From NCBI GenBank assembly GCA_031280335.1, contig JAITGZ010000101.1, positions 1 to 14,472 on the forward strand: 14,472 nucleotides of DNA, in the 5' to 3' direction. A program made the translations under genes and the position numbers. Position 1 is the stretch's first letter, and every line of letters starts with the position of its first letter. This document shows, in pieces, positions 6,753 to 13,682 of the stretch. Below the pieces are notes generated by a model. It did no database searches and was not told where the DNA came from. It worked only from the letters and a program-made list of their open reading frames with translations. The DNA comes from Deltaproteobacteria bacterium (GTDB lineage: Bacteria; Desulfobacterota; Desulfovibrionia; Desulfovibrionales; Desulfovibrionaceae).

Positions 6753-9212
6753 TCATTGCTGAAAAATTTCTTCCGCCCCGCGCACGTCATCATCGCCGCG
6801 CCGGCGCGGCGCGCCGGACACGGTCGTGGGCTCGGTCCCCGCAACGAAAGGCAGGTTATACATTCTTTCCGACAGCGGCCCGGACAAAAAACCGTTTTTG
6901 GCGTCAACACTCAGTATCCTTACGCCTGGAGGCATGGTGAAATCCGCCTCCGGGTACGATTTTTCCACTTCCTGCCTATAGTCGGCAAAGATGGGCACGG
7001 CTACCCGCGAGCCGGTTTCGGTTGCTCCCATGGGTTTGGGGATATCATAGCCCACATAGACCGTGCTTACCAAAAAGGGCGAAAAACCAACGAACCAGGC
7101 GTCGCGTTCTTCGTTGGTAGTGCCGGTTTTGCCGCTAAAGGTCCTGTTCAGGTGCCTGGCCCGGCGGGCAGTGCCGTCCGCAGTTATGTCTTTGAGAATG
7201 TTGGAGATGAGGAAGGCATTGTGCGGGCTTATGGCATAAATCTTTTCCGGCGTGAAATTTACGATGGTCTGCCCCCAACTGTCGGTAATGTGGCGGATCA
7301 GGCGGGGCTTGCTGCGCTGTCCCCCTCCGGCAAAAGAGGTATAGACTTCGTTCAAGGTGAGCGGGCTTACGGCATATGATCCCAAACTGATGGAAAGGTC
7401 CTGCGGAATGCTTCCTTCAATGCCCAGGGCATGCGCCCGCTCAATAATCAGGGGCACACCGATGCGTTGGGCCACGCGAATGGTGCAGAGGTTGCGCGAA
7501 CGCACCAGGGCCGTGCGCAGCAGGGTGGGGCCGTAAAAGACCCCGCCGTAGTTGGAGGGACGCCAGATGGCGGCGTTTTCTTCCGTGCCGCGTTCGCTGA
7601 TAAAGGGGGCATCGTCAATAATGCTGGCGGCGGTGTACCCATTATCCAAAGCAGCGGAATAAACCACTGGCTTGAAGGCCGAGCCGGGCTGGCGCACAGC
7701 CTGGGCGGCGCGGTTATATTGGTCGTTTGTATTGTATTCGTACCCGCCCACCAGCGCGACCAGATCGCCGGTTTCCACCTCTTGCGACACCAGCGCCCCG
7801 CTGACCGCCGGATATTGCTCCAGGCAGAGCTGGATGGGCACATTGAACATCGCCTTGCTGGAGTTATAAGCCGGAATTTCGCCTGAAGCCGGGGCACCCA
7901 CCGGGTTGGCATCGCCTTTGGCTCCCACAGCGGAGACCCAGACCACATCGCCGGGTTTGAGTACCTTGTCCGGGGGGCGCATTTGACCGGGGTCGTCAGA
8001 AGAAAAATTGGGGTTGGGCACACGGCACCAGCGCATCCATTTGGCGTCAATAAAGCCTTTAAATGACCCCATGCGCGTTTCCACCCCTTTGGGGCTGACG
8101 CCGGTTACCAAGGCTTTGGTCCATCCGGCATTGTCCAGGTCTTGCGGCACAAAAATATTTTTATTCAAAAAGTCTTCAAAACCAGCCAGGGGGACATGTT
8201 CCATCGGGCCAAGCCAGCCGTGGCGTTTGCCGGCATCCAGCAGCCCCTGACGCAGGGCTTTTTCGGCCGCCTTCTGGTGCAAGGGGTCCATGGATGTGTA
8301 GATGTGCAGGCCGGAATTGTACAAGGCGTCGCGCCCAAAGCGTTCCAGCGGCAGTGCCAGATCCAGGACATTCTGTTCCTGTAAAAAGTCAATCAGATTG
8401 CGCCGTGTCTCCTCCAGATACCAGGCCCCAAGCCTCCAGGAAGGATCGGGCATGCTCCGGTACAGCATGGGAGCGCCCAGGGCCTCGTCATGTTCCTGCT
8501 GACTGATGAAGCCTTCCACCAGCATGCGGCGCAAAACATAGCGCTGCCTGTCCCTGGTGGCCTGCGGATCGGCAAAAGGATTGGTGCGTGAGGGGGCCTG
8601 GGGCAGGGAAGCCAGCACCGCGCATTCAGCCAGATTGAGTTCATGCACATGCTTGCCGAAATAAGTGCGCGCCGCAGCTTCCACTCCGTAAGAACTATGC
8701 CCGAAGAAAACCTGGTTCAGATAGATGTTCAGAATATCGTCTTTGCTCAGATAACGTTCCAGCCGATAGGCCAGGATGGCTTCTTTGAGTTTGCGCATGT
8801 AGCTGCGTTCAGGGGTGAGCAAAAGGCGTTTGACCAGCTGCTGCGTGATGGTGCTGCCTCCGTGCCCCCTGGTTCCACTGCGCAGGTTCAGCCAGAAGGC
8901 GCGGATAATGGCCTTGGGGTTAATTCCGTCATGTGCATAAAAGCTGGCATCTTCCGCCGCCAGAAATGCCTTGGGCAGCATGGGCGGCATATCCTCCAGG
9001 TGTACCAGAAAACGTTTTTCCTCATAAAAGTATCCAATGATGCTGCCGTCCCTGGCGTAAACCGTACTTACCTGCGGGGGGCGGTAATCTGAAATCTGCG
9101 TATAGCTGGGCAGATCGCGCGAGGCCCAGAAGATCAGCACCGCTCCGCCGACTCCGCCCAGTGCGCCCAAGGCCGTTAAAATAAGCAAACTTGCCAATAA
9201 AAAACGTTTCAT
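6753..9212 (-). CDS. mrcA: Class A penicillin-binding protein 1A (bifunctional transglycosylase/transpeptidase)
   Basis: The 819-residue protein polymerises lipid II and cross-links peptidoglycan at the periplasmic face of the inner membrane. An N-terminal anchor (about 4-29) is followed by a GT51 transglycosylase domain with catalytic Glu87 in AAEDASFYAHDG, GGSTITQQLVK (118-128), RKLKEAILAYRLE and IYLNQVFFG. A middle OB-like region (about 320-450) comes before the transpeptidase domain, which has SAFK (Ser511-Lys514), SRN (572-574) and KTGTT (695-699). All catalytic residues are present. The start at ATG 9212 (MKRFLLASLL) is chosen because it places the membrane anchor at the N-terminus; the frame stays open for 39 more codons of non-homologous character. 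A plausible promoter lies about 90 bp upstream. It heads the minus-strand run leading to ssb. Confidence 0.95.
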   Translation of the reverse strand: MKRFLLASLLILTALGALGGVGGAVLIFWASRDLPSYTQISDYRPPQVSTVYARDGSIIGYFYEEKRFLVHLEDMPPMLPKAFLAAEDASFYAHDGINPKAIIRAFWLNLRSGTRGHGGSTITQQLVKRLLLTPERSYMRKLKEAILAYRLERYLSKDDILNIYLNQVFFGHSSYGVEAAARTYFGKHVHELNLAECAVLASLPQAPSRTNPFADPQATRDRQRYVLRRMLVEGFISQQEHDEALGAPMLYRSMPDPSWRLGAWYLEETRRNLIDFLQEQNVLDLALPLERFGRDALYNSGLHIYTSMDPLHQKAAEKALRQGLLDAGKRHGWLGPMEHVPLAGFEDFLNKNIFVPQDLDNAGWTKALVTGVSPKGVETRMGSFKGFIDAKWMRWCRVPNPNFSSDDPGQMRPPDKVLKPGDVVWVSAVGAKGDANPVGAPASGEIPAYNSSKAMFNVPIQLCLEQYPAVSGALVSQEVETGDLVALVGGYEYNTNDQYNRAAQAVRQPGSAFKPVVYSAALDNGYTAASIIDDAPFISERGTEENAAIWRPSNYGGVFYGPTLLRTALVRSRNLCTIRVAQRIGVPLIIERAHALGIEGSIPQDLSISLGSYAVSPLTLNEVYTSFAGGGQRSKPRLIRHITDSWGQTIVNFTPEKIYAISPHNAFLISNILKDITADGTARRARHLNRTFSGKTGTTNEERDAWFVGFSPFLVSTVYVGYDIPKPMGATETGSRVAVPIFADYRQEVEKSYPEADFTMPPGVRILSVDAKNGFLSGPLSERMYNLPFVAGTEPTTVSGAPRRRGDDDVRGAEEIFQQ

Positions 9213-9300
9213 TTCATATCCCGTGCCATAAATTACACTTGGCCCTGTGGGAGAGGAGGGCCTGAAGCGCCCTTTTGCCTTCTGCCAAAGTTCTGCGGGC

Positions 9301-9329
9301 AGCATAGCCGTACATCCAGGCTTTTTCAA
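9301..9329 (-). promoter_or_regulatory. Possible promoter of the PBP1A gene
   Basis: On the minus strand, TTGAAA (9329-9324, five of six) is 17 bp from TATGCT (9306-9301, four of six). The predicted start near 9294 gives a leader of about 80 nt. It falls in the divergent gap shared with the M50 protease gene. Confidence 0.4.
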
Positions 9330-9381
9330 GCTGTTTTAAACCATTAGAACAAATCAACTTTTGAGACTGTGCATATTATTG

Positions 9382-9426
9382 GGGCTATCGCCCCAAACCC
9401 CATTTGAGGGGAACGATTCCCCCCAA
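9382..9426. repeat. 45-bp GC-rich palindromic intergenic repeat, copy 1
   Basis: It begins with GGGCTATCGCCCC, passes through AAACCCCATTTG and ends with a second, imperfect hairpin GGGGAACGATTCCCC. It matches the reverse complement of 13556-13600 at 43 of 45 positions. This copy lies in the 286-bp divergent gap between the PBP1A gene and the M50 protease gene, upstream of both. No open reading frame or transposase is associated with it. Confidence 0.8.
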
Positions 9427-9463
9427 CATCATCCAAGGCACTTAACCCCCTTTGGTAAAATAA

Positions 9464-9492
9464 TTGCCTCTTTTGCGTCATAATGTTAGATT
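9464..9492 (+). promoter_or_regulatory. Possible promoter placing the start point on the M50 gene's ATG
   Basis: TTGCCT (9464-9469) and TAGATT (9487-9492) are 17 bp apart, each matching four of six consensus bases. The expected start point six to seven bases downstream coincides with the A of the ATG at 9499. No Shine-Dalgarno sequence precedes that ATG, which is consistent with a leaderless transcript but not proof. Confidence 0.3.
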
Positions 9493-9498
9493 GGCCGC

Positions 9499-10176
9499 AT
9501 GAATTCCATCAACCTCGCCCAGGCGTTGCAGCATGTTTCCGTTTCCATCATACCCATTTTGATGGGTATGATTCTGCATGAACTGGCCCACGGATGGGTG
9601 GCCTACAAAATGGGCGACCCCACAGCCAAACTCATGGGGCGGCTTACCCTTAACCCCCTGTCCCATCTTGACCCCGCAGGGAGCATGTTTTTTTTGCTGA
9701 CAGCGGCCACCAGTTCCGCTGTGGGCATGCCCCTTATCCTGGGCTGGGCCAAACCTGTGCCCATCAACCCGCGTTACTTTCGCAATGTGCGCCTGTCCAT
9801 GATTTTGGTCTCTCTGGCCGGGGCGGCGGCCAACCTGCTGCTCGCTTTTGTTTTTGCCGTGCTGCTTTTCGCCCTGCCCGCGCTTGACCCGCAGATCAGC
9901 AAGGGCGGCTTTTTATTCAGCACCTGCCGTTTCGGGTTGATCATCAATTGCTCCCTGGCCTGGTTCAATCTTTTGCCTGTTCCGCCCCTGGACGGCAGCA
10001 AGGTGCTGGCGGGCTTCATGCCCACCGCGCTGATCCGGCCTTATCTGAGCCTGGAGCGTTACGGCATGGCGGCGATTGTACTGCTGCTTGTTTTCGGCTT
10101 GGTGGGCAAAGTAGTTCTGCCCATGAGCGCCTTGACCGTACAGCTTTTCGGCAGTATTATCTCCAGGTTCATTTGA
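9499..10176 (+). CDS. Site-2-type intramembrane metalloprotease homologue (peptidase M50)
   Basis: This 225-residue polytopic inner-membrane protein has the zinc-binding HELAH at 27-31 within the first transmembrane segment. The second M50 motif, NLLPVPPLDG, gives the third metal ligand Asp165. Between them are further hydrophobic segments at about 60-83, 98-128 and 143-160, and a last one at about 186-206. Both catalytic motifs are intact, so protease activity is plausible. The compact form without PDZ or CBS domains matches the SpoIVFB/YwhC-like group rather than RseP. The substrate cannot be deduced. No Shine-Dalgarno precedes the ATG; the next in-frame ATGs lie inside or beyond the HELAH helix and would remove it. 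It is 32 bp ahead of trpS and probably shares its transcript. Confidence 0.93.
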   Translation: MNSINLAQALQHVSVSIIPILMGMILHELAHGWVAYKMGDPTAKLMGRLTLNPLSHLDPAGSMFFLLTAATSSAVGMPLILGWAKPVPINPRYFRNVRLSMILVSLAGAAANLLLAFVFAVLLFALPALDPQISKGGFLFSTCRFGLIINCSLAWFNLLPVPPLDGSKVLAGFMPTALIRPYLSLERYGMAAIVLLLVFGLVGKVVLPMSALTVQLFGSIISRFI

Positions 10177-10208
10177 CTTTGTTCAACCTTATCCCCTGAA
10201 TCCACACC

Positions 10209-11222
10209 ATGAACCAGATTATCGCTCCGTTCAATCCGGATAAAAGAGCCCTTTCAGGTATGCGCCCTACCGGCCCCTTGCATATCGGGCATTATTTCGG
10301 GGCCATCAAGAATTGGGTCGAAATGCAGGAGGAGTTGGAAAGCTATTTTTTTGTAGCGGACTGGCACGCCCTGACCAGCGACTATGCCGACACCTCCGGC
10401 ATCAGAGCCTATATTGAAGATATGGTCGTGGATTGGCTCTCCGCCGGGCTGGACCCGGAAAAATCCGTGCTTTACCTGCAGTCTGGGGTCAAAGAGCTGG
10501 CCGAATTGCATCTCATCCTTTCCATGATTACCCCTCTGGGCTGGCTGGAGCGCTGCCCCACCTACAAGGAACAGCAGCAGAACATAGCGGGCAAAGACCT
10601 GAATAATTACGGATTTTTGGGCTACCCGGTGCTGATGACCGCAGACATTATTATCACCCGCGCCCGTTGGGTGCCGGTGGGAGGGGATCAGCTCCCCCAT
10701 CTGGAGCTTTCGCGTGAAATAGCCAGGCGTTTCAACGCCCTTTATGCCGACACCTTCCCTGAACCCGAAGCCAGACTGACGCCCACAGCCAAATGCCCTG
10801 GCCTGGACGGACGCAAAATGTCCAAAAGCTACGGCAACGGCATTTTTTTGCATGAAAGCCTGGAAGAAATCGCCCCCAAGGTGCGCGGCATGCTCACCGA
10901 TGCCGCCCGTTTGCGCCGGCATGATCCGGGCAACCCTGAAGTGTGCAATCTCTATCCCTACCATGAGCTGCTCACCGGCGAGGCGGTCAGGGCTGAAATA
11001 AGCTCCGGCTGCCGCAGCGCCGCCATGGGCTGCGTGGAGTGCAAGAAGATTCTGCTTAAAGGCCTGGCGGACTTTCTGGCCCCCATACATGAAAAGAGGG
11101 CGGCCATCAGCGCCCGCCCCGGCTTGGCCTGGGAGGTGCTGGCCGAAGGGCAGAAAAAGGCCAATCGCGAATGCGCCTGTACCATGGAAGCGGTACGTGA
11201 AGCCATGCGCATGAAGTATTAG
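10209..11222 (+). CDS. trpS: Tryptophanyl-tRNA synthetase with a putative C-terminal iron-sulfur cysteine set
   Basis: The 337-residue class Ic synthetase charges tRNA-Trp. The Rossmann signature HIGH is at 25-28 in GMRPTGPLHIGHYFGAI, the GxDQ region is WVPVGGDQLPHLELSREIA, and KMSKS is at 203-207. Length is normal. The C-terminal anticodon-binding domain contains Cys246, Cys268, Cys275 and Cys278, spaced C-x21-C-x6-C-x2-C. This is within one residue of the C-x22-C-x6-C-x2-C motif that binds a [4Fe-4S] cluster in Thermotoga maritima TrpRS, so cluster binding is inferred; two more cysteines (322 and 324) lie near the end. The ATG at 10209 has no clear Shine-Dalgarno. It is 32 bp after the M50 gene and 27 bp before rfaE2, suggesting an operon. 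Confidence 0.97.
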   Translation: MNQIIAPFNPDKRALSGMRPTGPLHIGHYFGAIKNWVEMQEELESYFFVADWHALTSDYADTSGIRAYIEDMVVDWLSAGLDPEKSVLYLQSGVKELAELHLILSMITPLGWLERCPTYKEQQQNIAGKDLNNYGFLGYPVLMTADIIITRARWVPVGGDQLPHLELSREIARRFNALYADTFPEPEARLTPTAKCPGLDGRKMSKSYGNGIFLHESLEEIAPKVRGMLTDAARLRRHDPGNPEVCNLYPYHELLTGEAVRAEISSGCRSAAMGCVECKKILLKGLADFLAPIHEKRAAISARPGLAWEVLAEGQKKANRECACTMEAVREAMRMKY

Positions 11223-11249
11223 AGCAATTTTAAAGTTGAAATACTGTAA

Positions 11250-11735
11250 ATGGAACTTTCGCACCCCAAAATACTCAGTCTGGCGGTTCTGTTGCGTGCC
11301 CTGGCACCGCGCCGCGCCCGGGGGGAGCGCGTGGTCTTTACCAACGGTTGCTTTGACCTGTTGCATCCGGGGCATGCGGATCTTCTGCGTCGCTGCAGGG
11401 AGCAAGGCGATCTGTTGATACTGGGGCTGAACAGCGATGCTTCTGTGGCGCGCCAGGGCAAAACCCCGCCCCGTCCGATCTGCCCCTTTGCCGCACGTGC
11501 CTTTGTGCTGGCCCACCTGGAGGCGGTGGATTACATCGTGGGTTTTGAGCAGGATACGCCGCTGGAACTTATCCGGGCTATACGCCCCCATGTGCTGATC
11601 AAGGGCGGAGATTGGCAGGTACGGGATATGGTGGGCGGGGCGGAAGTGGAGGCCGCTGGAGGCAGGGTGCTGTCTCTGCCGCTTCTTGAGGGATTTTCCA
11701 CCACCGAGCTAGTCGCCAGGATAAAGAATTTGTAA
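11250..11735 (+). CDS. rfaE2: D-glycero-beta-D-manno-heptose-1-phosphate adenylyltransferase (RfaE domain II)
   Basis: This 161-residue stand-alone cytidylyltransferase-fold enzyme is equivalent to the C-terminal half of HldE. It makes ADP-heptose precursor for the LPS inner core. The nucleotide-binding signature FTNGCFDLLHPGH is at 30-42, with HPGH at 39-42. It is followed by LGLNSDASV (58-66), RPHVLIKGGDW (112-122), VEAAGGRV and the C-terminal FSTTEL. The loop usually written RRLKGPxRP appears as ARQGKTPPRP, a small local variation. No HldE kinase domain is fused or adjacent, so RfaE1 must be elsewhere. The ATG at 11250 has no evident Shine-Dalgarno. It lies 27 bp after trpS and about 100 bp before the DHH gene. 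Confidence 0.95.
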   Translation: MELSHPKILSLAVLLRALAPRRARGERVVFTNGCFDLLHPGHADLLRRCREQGDLLILGLNSDASVARQGKTPPRPICPFAARAFVLAHLEAVDYIVGFEQDTPLELIRAIRPHVLIKGGDWQVRDMVGGAEVEAAGGRVLSLPLLEGFSTTELVARIKNL

Positions 11736-11834
11736 GGCCTATGGGCGGAGCTATGGGCAAGATGCCGGTGGTGATCCGTCCACGGGGCACTTTGACGCGT
11801 TTATTTTTTTTGTTTTTTGGGTTATGTTGCGGGC

Positions 11835-12803
11835 ATGAGCTATTTTCGCAAGGTAGATCCGGCCAGGCACTGGTTCAGTATGGTCGGCAAAGAGCAAAAG
11901 TGGTTGATTCTGATCAACGCTGATCCCGATGCCATGGCGTCTTCCATGGCCCTGCGCCGTATCTTGCGCCATCACGGGGCAACGGTGGATATAGCCGGCA
12001 TAAATGAAGTCCACCGGCCGGACAATTTGGCCATGATCCGTTATACCCGTATGGAGATGCGCCGTTTCAGCCCAGGCATGGCTGCGGCATACAGCCATTT
12101 GGCTTTGGTGGATTCGCAGCCTTCGCATAATCCGCAATTTGAGGATCTTGAATTTTCCGCCATCATCGATCACCACCCTCCGGCTACGCCCCCGGAGGAA
12201 GCGGAATTTATGGAGATCAAACCGGAATACGGGGCGACCAGCACCATTCTTACCGAGTATCTGTATAATCTCAACCTGCGCATCGGCGCACGCCTGGCCA
12301 CGGCTTTGCAGTTCGGCATACGCACCGACACGGGTAATTTTCAGCGGCATACCTGCGAGGTGGACCTGCGTGCCTATCAATATCTGAGTAAGTTCGCCGA
12401 TCCGCAGCTTCTTACCCGCATTGTTCAAAGTGAACTGCGCCTGGACTGGCTGCCCTATGTGGCTAGAGCTATTTCCCGCCGCCGCAAAATCGGCAGCGGA
12501 CACCTGACGGTGCTGGATAAGGTGGACAGCCCGGACATACTGGTGCTGATCGCGGATTTTCTGACCCGTGTATATGAGATACGTTGGCTGATTGTCGCGG
12601 GCATACACGAAAAAAATATTGTCCTGATCTTTCGCGGCGATGGCCTGACCATGGATATGGGGCGACTGGCCCAAAGCCGTTTTGATGAACTGGGCTCGGC
12701 CGGGGGCCATAAAGCCATGGCCAGGGCGGAGTTTCCCTTGGAGACAATGGAGGGAGGATCGCTGGACGCCTTCATCCGCAAGCGCCTTCAAGGCGGATTT
12801 TAG
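11835..12803 (+). CDS. DHH/DHHA1 family phosphoesterase (NrnA/RecJ-like)
   Basis: The 322-residue protein shows the four DHH-domain metal motifs: NADPDAMAS (28-36), LVDSQP with Asp93, IDHHP with Asp112-His113-His114, and GIRTDTGNF with Asp165. The DHHA1 substrate-binding domain ends in GSAGGHKAMARAEF, with GGH at 290-292. This is the layout of NrnA-type nanoRNases/pAp phosphatases and small RecJ-like enzymes; by family knowledge it hydrolyses short oligonucleotides, 3'-phosphoadenosine 5'-phosphate or cyclic dinucleotide products, but the exact substrate is not determined. The degradation products of an HD-GYP enzyme would be conceivable substrates. ATG 11835 is chosen over an in-frame TTG at 11817; neither has a Shine-Dalgarno, and a T-rich stretch (11801-11818) lies just upstream. 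It ends the plus-strand cluster. Confidence 0.93.
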   Translation: MSYFRKVDPARHWFSMVGKEQKWLILINADPDAMASSMALRRILRHHGATVDIAGINEVHRPDNLAMIRYTRMEMRRFSPGMAAAYSHLALVDSQPSHNPQFEDLEFSAIIDHHPPATPPEEAEFMEIKPEYGATSTILTEYLYNLNLRIGARLATALQFGIRTDTGNFQRHTCEVDLRAYQYLSKFADPQLLTRIVQSELRLDWLPYVARAISRRRKIGSGHLTVLDKVDSPDILVLIADFLTRVYEIRWLIVAGIHEKNIVLIFRGDGLTMDMGRLAQSRFDELGSAGGHKAMARAEFPLETMEGGSLDAFIRKRLQGGF

Positions 12804-13126
12804 AACAATTTCAGAATGCAATCGCTTTGGTGTGGGAGGGCTGCGCAACGCTGCCGCCAGCCTTGTTATGGGCTTTTGGGGAGGGAACCTCAAGGGGTAC
12901 GCCACTTGGGGTTCCCTCCCCAAACCCCACACTCCTGAACCCGGACGAATGAAAATTATTGATCGGAGGGTGGTGCCTTGCCGTTATGTCAAGGGAGCAG
13001 CTAGGGATAAGGCGGCACGGGGTAAACATGCCCATTTTGCCCCCCACAGGCGGGAGATAAGGGCGATAGCCCCGATTAACCCGAATGGAGGGTGGTGCTT
13101 TTAAACCCTGAATGGAGGAGAAAAAC
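12804..13126. other. 323-bp gene-free, structure-rich stretch before the cupin gene
   Basis: No credible coding frame exists on either strand; the overlapping minus-strand frame has no protein character. The stretch contains a large hairpin element (12830-12932) and two copies of GGAGGGTGGTGC (12965-12976 and 13087-13098). It also contains a GGGCGATAGCCCC hairpin core (13061-13073) shared with the 45-bp repeats. Near its right end AACCCGAATGGAGG (13078-13091) is nearly repeated as AACCCTGAATGGAGG (13104-13118). The second copy supplies the cupin gene's ribosome-binding site. Confidence 0.6.
12830..12932. repeat. Large composite palindromic element (18-bp stem with outer 7-bp stem)
   Basis: The core stem pairs 12876-12893 with 12906-12923 over 18 bp with one G-U-type mismatch, leaving a 12-nt loop. 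Outer arms GTGTGGG (12830-12836) and CCCACAC (12926-12932) can close around it. The intervening GGCTG and CAGCC can form a side hairpin, giving a three-way junction. There is no T-tract after the core, so it is not a standard intrinsic terminator, although it could still end transcription of the DHH gene cluster. The flank CCCCAAACCCC is shared with the 45-bp repeats. Confidence 0.7.
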
Positions 13127-13492
13127 ATGGGTGGACGTGTATTTTTGTTTGACAAGATGGAAGAGGTGATCAGGGAGTTTCCGCAAAACAAATCAAAAAT
13201 ATGGGCGCGCAATGTCATTGAGCGCGGCAAGCCTCTGAGCGCGGAAAGCGCTTTTTGGGCATCGGGCGTCAACCGCATTGATCCGGGCGAGGCCATACCC
13301 TGGCATGAACACGCCGAAGACGAAGAGGTTTATTTCATCATCAGCGGCGAAGGCGTTTACCTGGATAACGAAAAGAAAGCCCATAAAGTCAAGGCCGGGG
13401 ATGTTACTTTCTGTCTTAAGGGAGAAAAGCACGGCCTGGAAAATCCAGGCCCGGCGTCTCTGCTTTTTGGCGCGGCCATAGTAAAGAAGTGA
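13127..13492 (+). CDS. Small single-domain cupin protein
   Basis: This 121-residue protein is one cupin barrel. Motif 1 is G54-x5-H60-x-H62-x4-E67-x6-G74. Motif 2 is G91 to H102 and N106 (GDVTFCLKGEKHGLEN), with Leu where Pro is usual. The metal ligands H60, H62, E67 and H102 are all present, so a metal-binding cupin (Cupin_2 group) is likely. Substrate and reaction cannot be inferred from a lone cupin. The ATG at 13127 is chosen because GGAGGAG lies seven bases upstream; the frame also opens at 13112, but there the Shine-Dalgarno would be inside the coding region. A perfect 15-bp hairpin follows the stop. It has its own gap on both sides and is probably transcribed alone. Confidence 0.9.
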   Translation: MGGRVFLFDKMEEVIREFPQNKSKIWARNVIERGKPLSAESAFWASGVNRIDPGEAIPWHEHAEDEEVYFIISGEGVYLDNEKKAHKVKAGDVTFCLKGEKHGLENPGPASLLFGAAIVKK

Positions 13493-13508
13493 TAACTTGT
13501 TCCGGTTG

Positions 13509-13541
13509 AGGCTAAACGCCGCCACGGGCGGCGTTTAGCCT
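13509..13541 (+). terminator. Perfect 15-bp hairpin after the cupin gene
   Basis: AGGCTAAACGCCGCC and its exact reverse complement flank a 3-nt loop, 17 bp after the cupin stop. Position and stability suggest transcription termination, but no run of T follows, so rho-independent termination would be weak or the hairpin acts mainly as a 3'-end stabiliser. Confidence 0.55.
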
Positions 13542-13555
13542 ATTGTGGAGGGGGT

Positions 13556-13600
13556 TTGGGGGGAATCATTCCCCCCAAATGGGGTTTGGGGCGATAGCCC
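13556..13600. repeat. 45-bp GC-rich palindromic intergenic repeat, copy 2 (inverted relative to copy 1)
   Basis: This copy starts with the perfect palindrome TTGGGGGGAAT-C-ATTCCCCCCAA (13556-13578) and continues through ATGGGGTTT to GGGGCGATAGCCC. Its reverse complement matches 9382-9426 at 43 of 45 positions. It lies between convergent genes, 64 bp after the cupin stop. The two mismatches make this copy's inner palindrome perfect, whereas copy 1's is imperfect. Confidence 0.8.
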
Positions 13601-13633
13601 TAAAAATTCAAGCTGATGAAACGTTTTAGCTTG
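13601..13633 (-). terminator. Possible terminator of the edge lipoprotein gene
   Basis: On the minus strand, CAAGCT (13633-13628) pairs with AGCTTG (13614-13609) around a 13-nt loop, and AATTTTTA follows directly. The stem is short and AT-containing, so this is tentative. Confidence 0.35.
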
Positions 13634-13651
13634 CTTTGTTCTTAGGACGGA

Positions 13652-13682
13652 GCCACACCCCATGTGGTGCCTACTTTTTTTT
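13652..13682 (+). terminator. Weak terminator-like hairpin with T8 tract
   Basis: CCACA (13653-13657) pairs with TGTGG (13663-13667), extended by a G-T pair, and eight T residues follow after six more bases. It could be a backup terminator for plus-strand transcription toward the convergent lipoprotein gene. Confidence 0.3.

Noticed and set aside
10254..11591. Long 445-codon open frame on the minus strand opposite trpS and rfaE2
   Set aside because: It is an antisense shadow of two genes with clear catalytic motifs; its translation is low-complexity Gly/Ala/His/Gln-rich with no domain.
11801..11820. T-rich tract between rfaE2 and the DHH gene as a terminator
   Set aside because: The only hairpin nearby is weak (4-bp stems with bulges) and lies about 15 bp before the T-tract, so it does not form a normal intrinsic terminator.
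11751..12932. 393-codon minus-strand open frame opposite the DHH gene
   Set aside because: The plus strand carries all DHH and DHHA1 motifs, so this frame is a codon-bias artefact.
12986..13060. Possible 24-codon ORF starting ATGTCAAGGGAG in the gap before the cupin gene
   Set aside because: It is very short, has no convincing ribosome-binding site and no recognisable composition; not supported as a gene.
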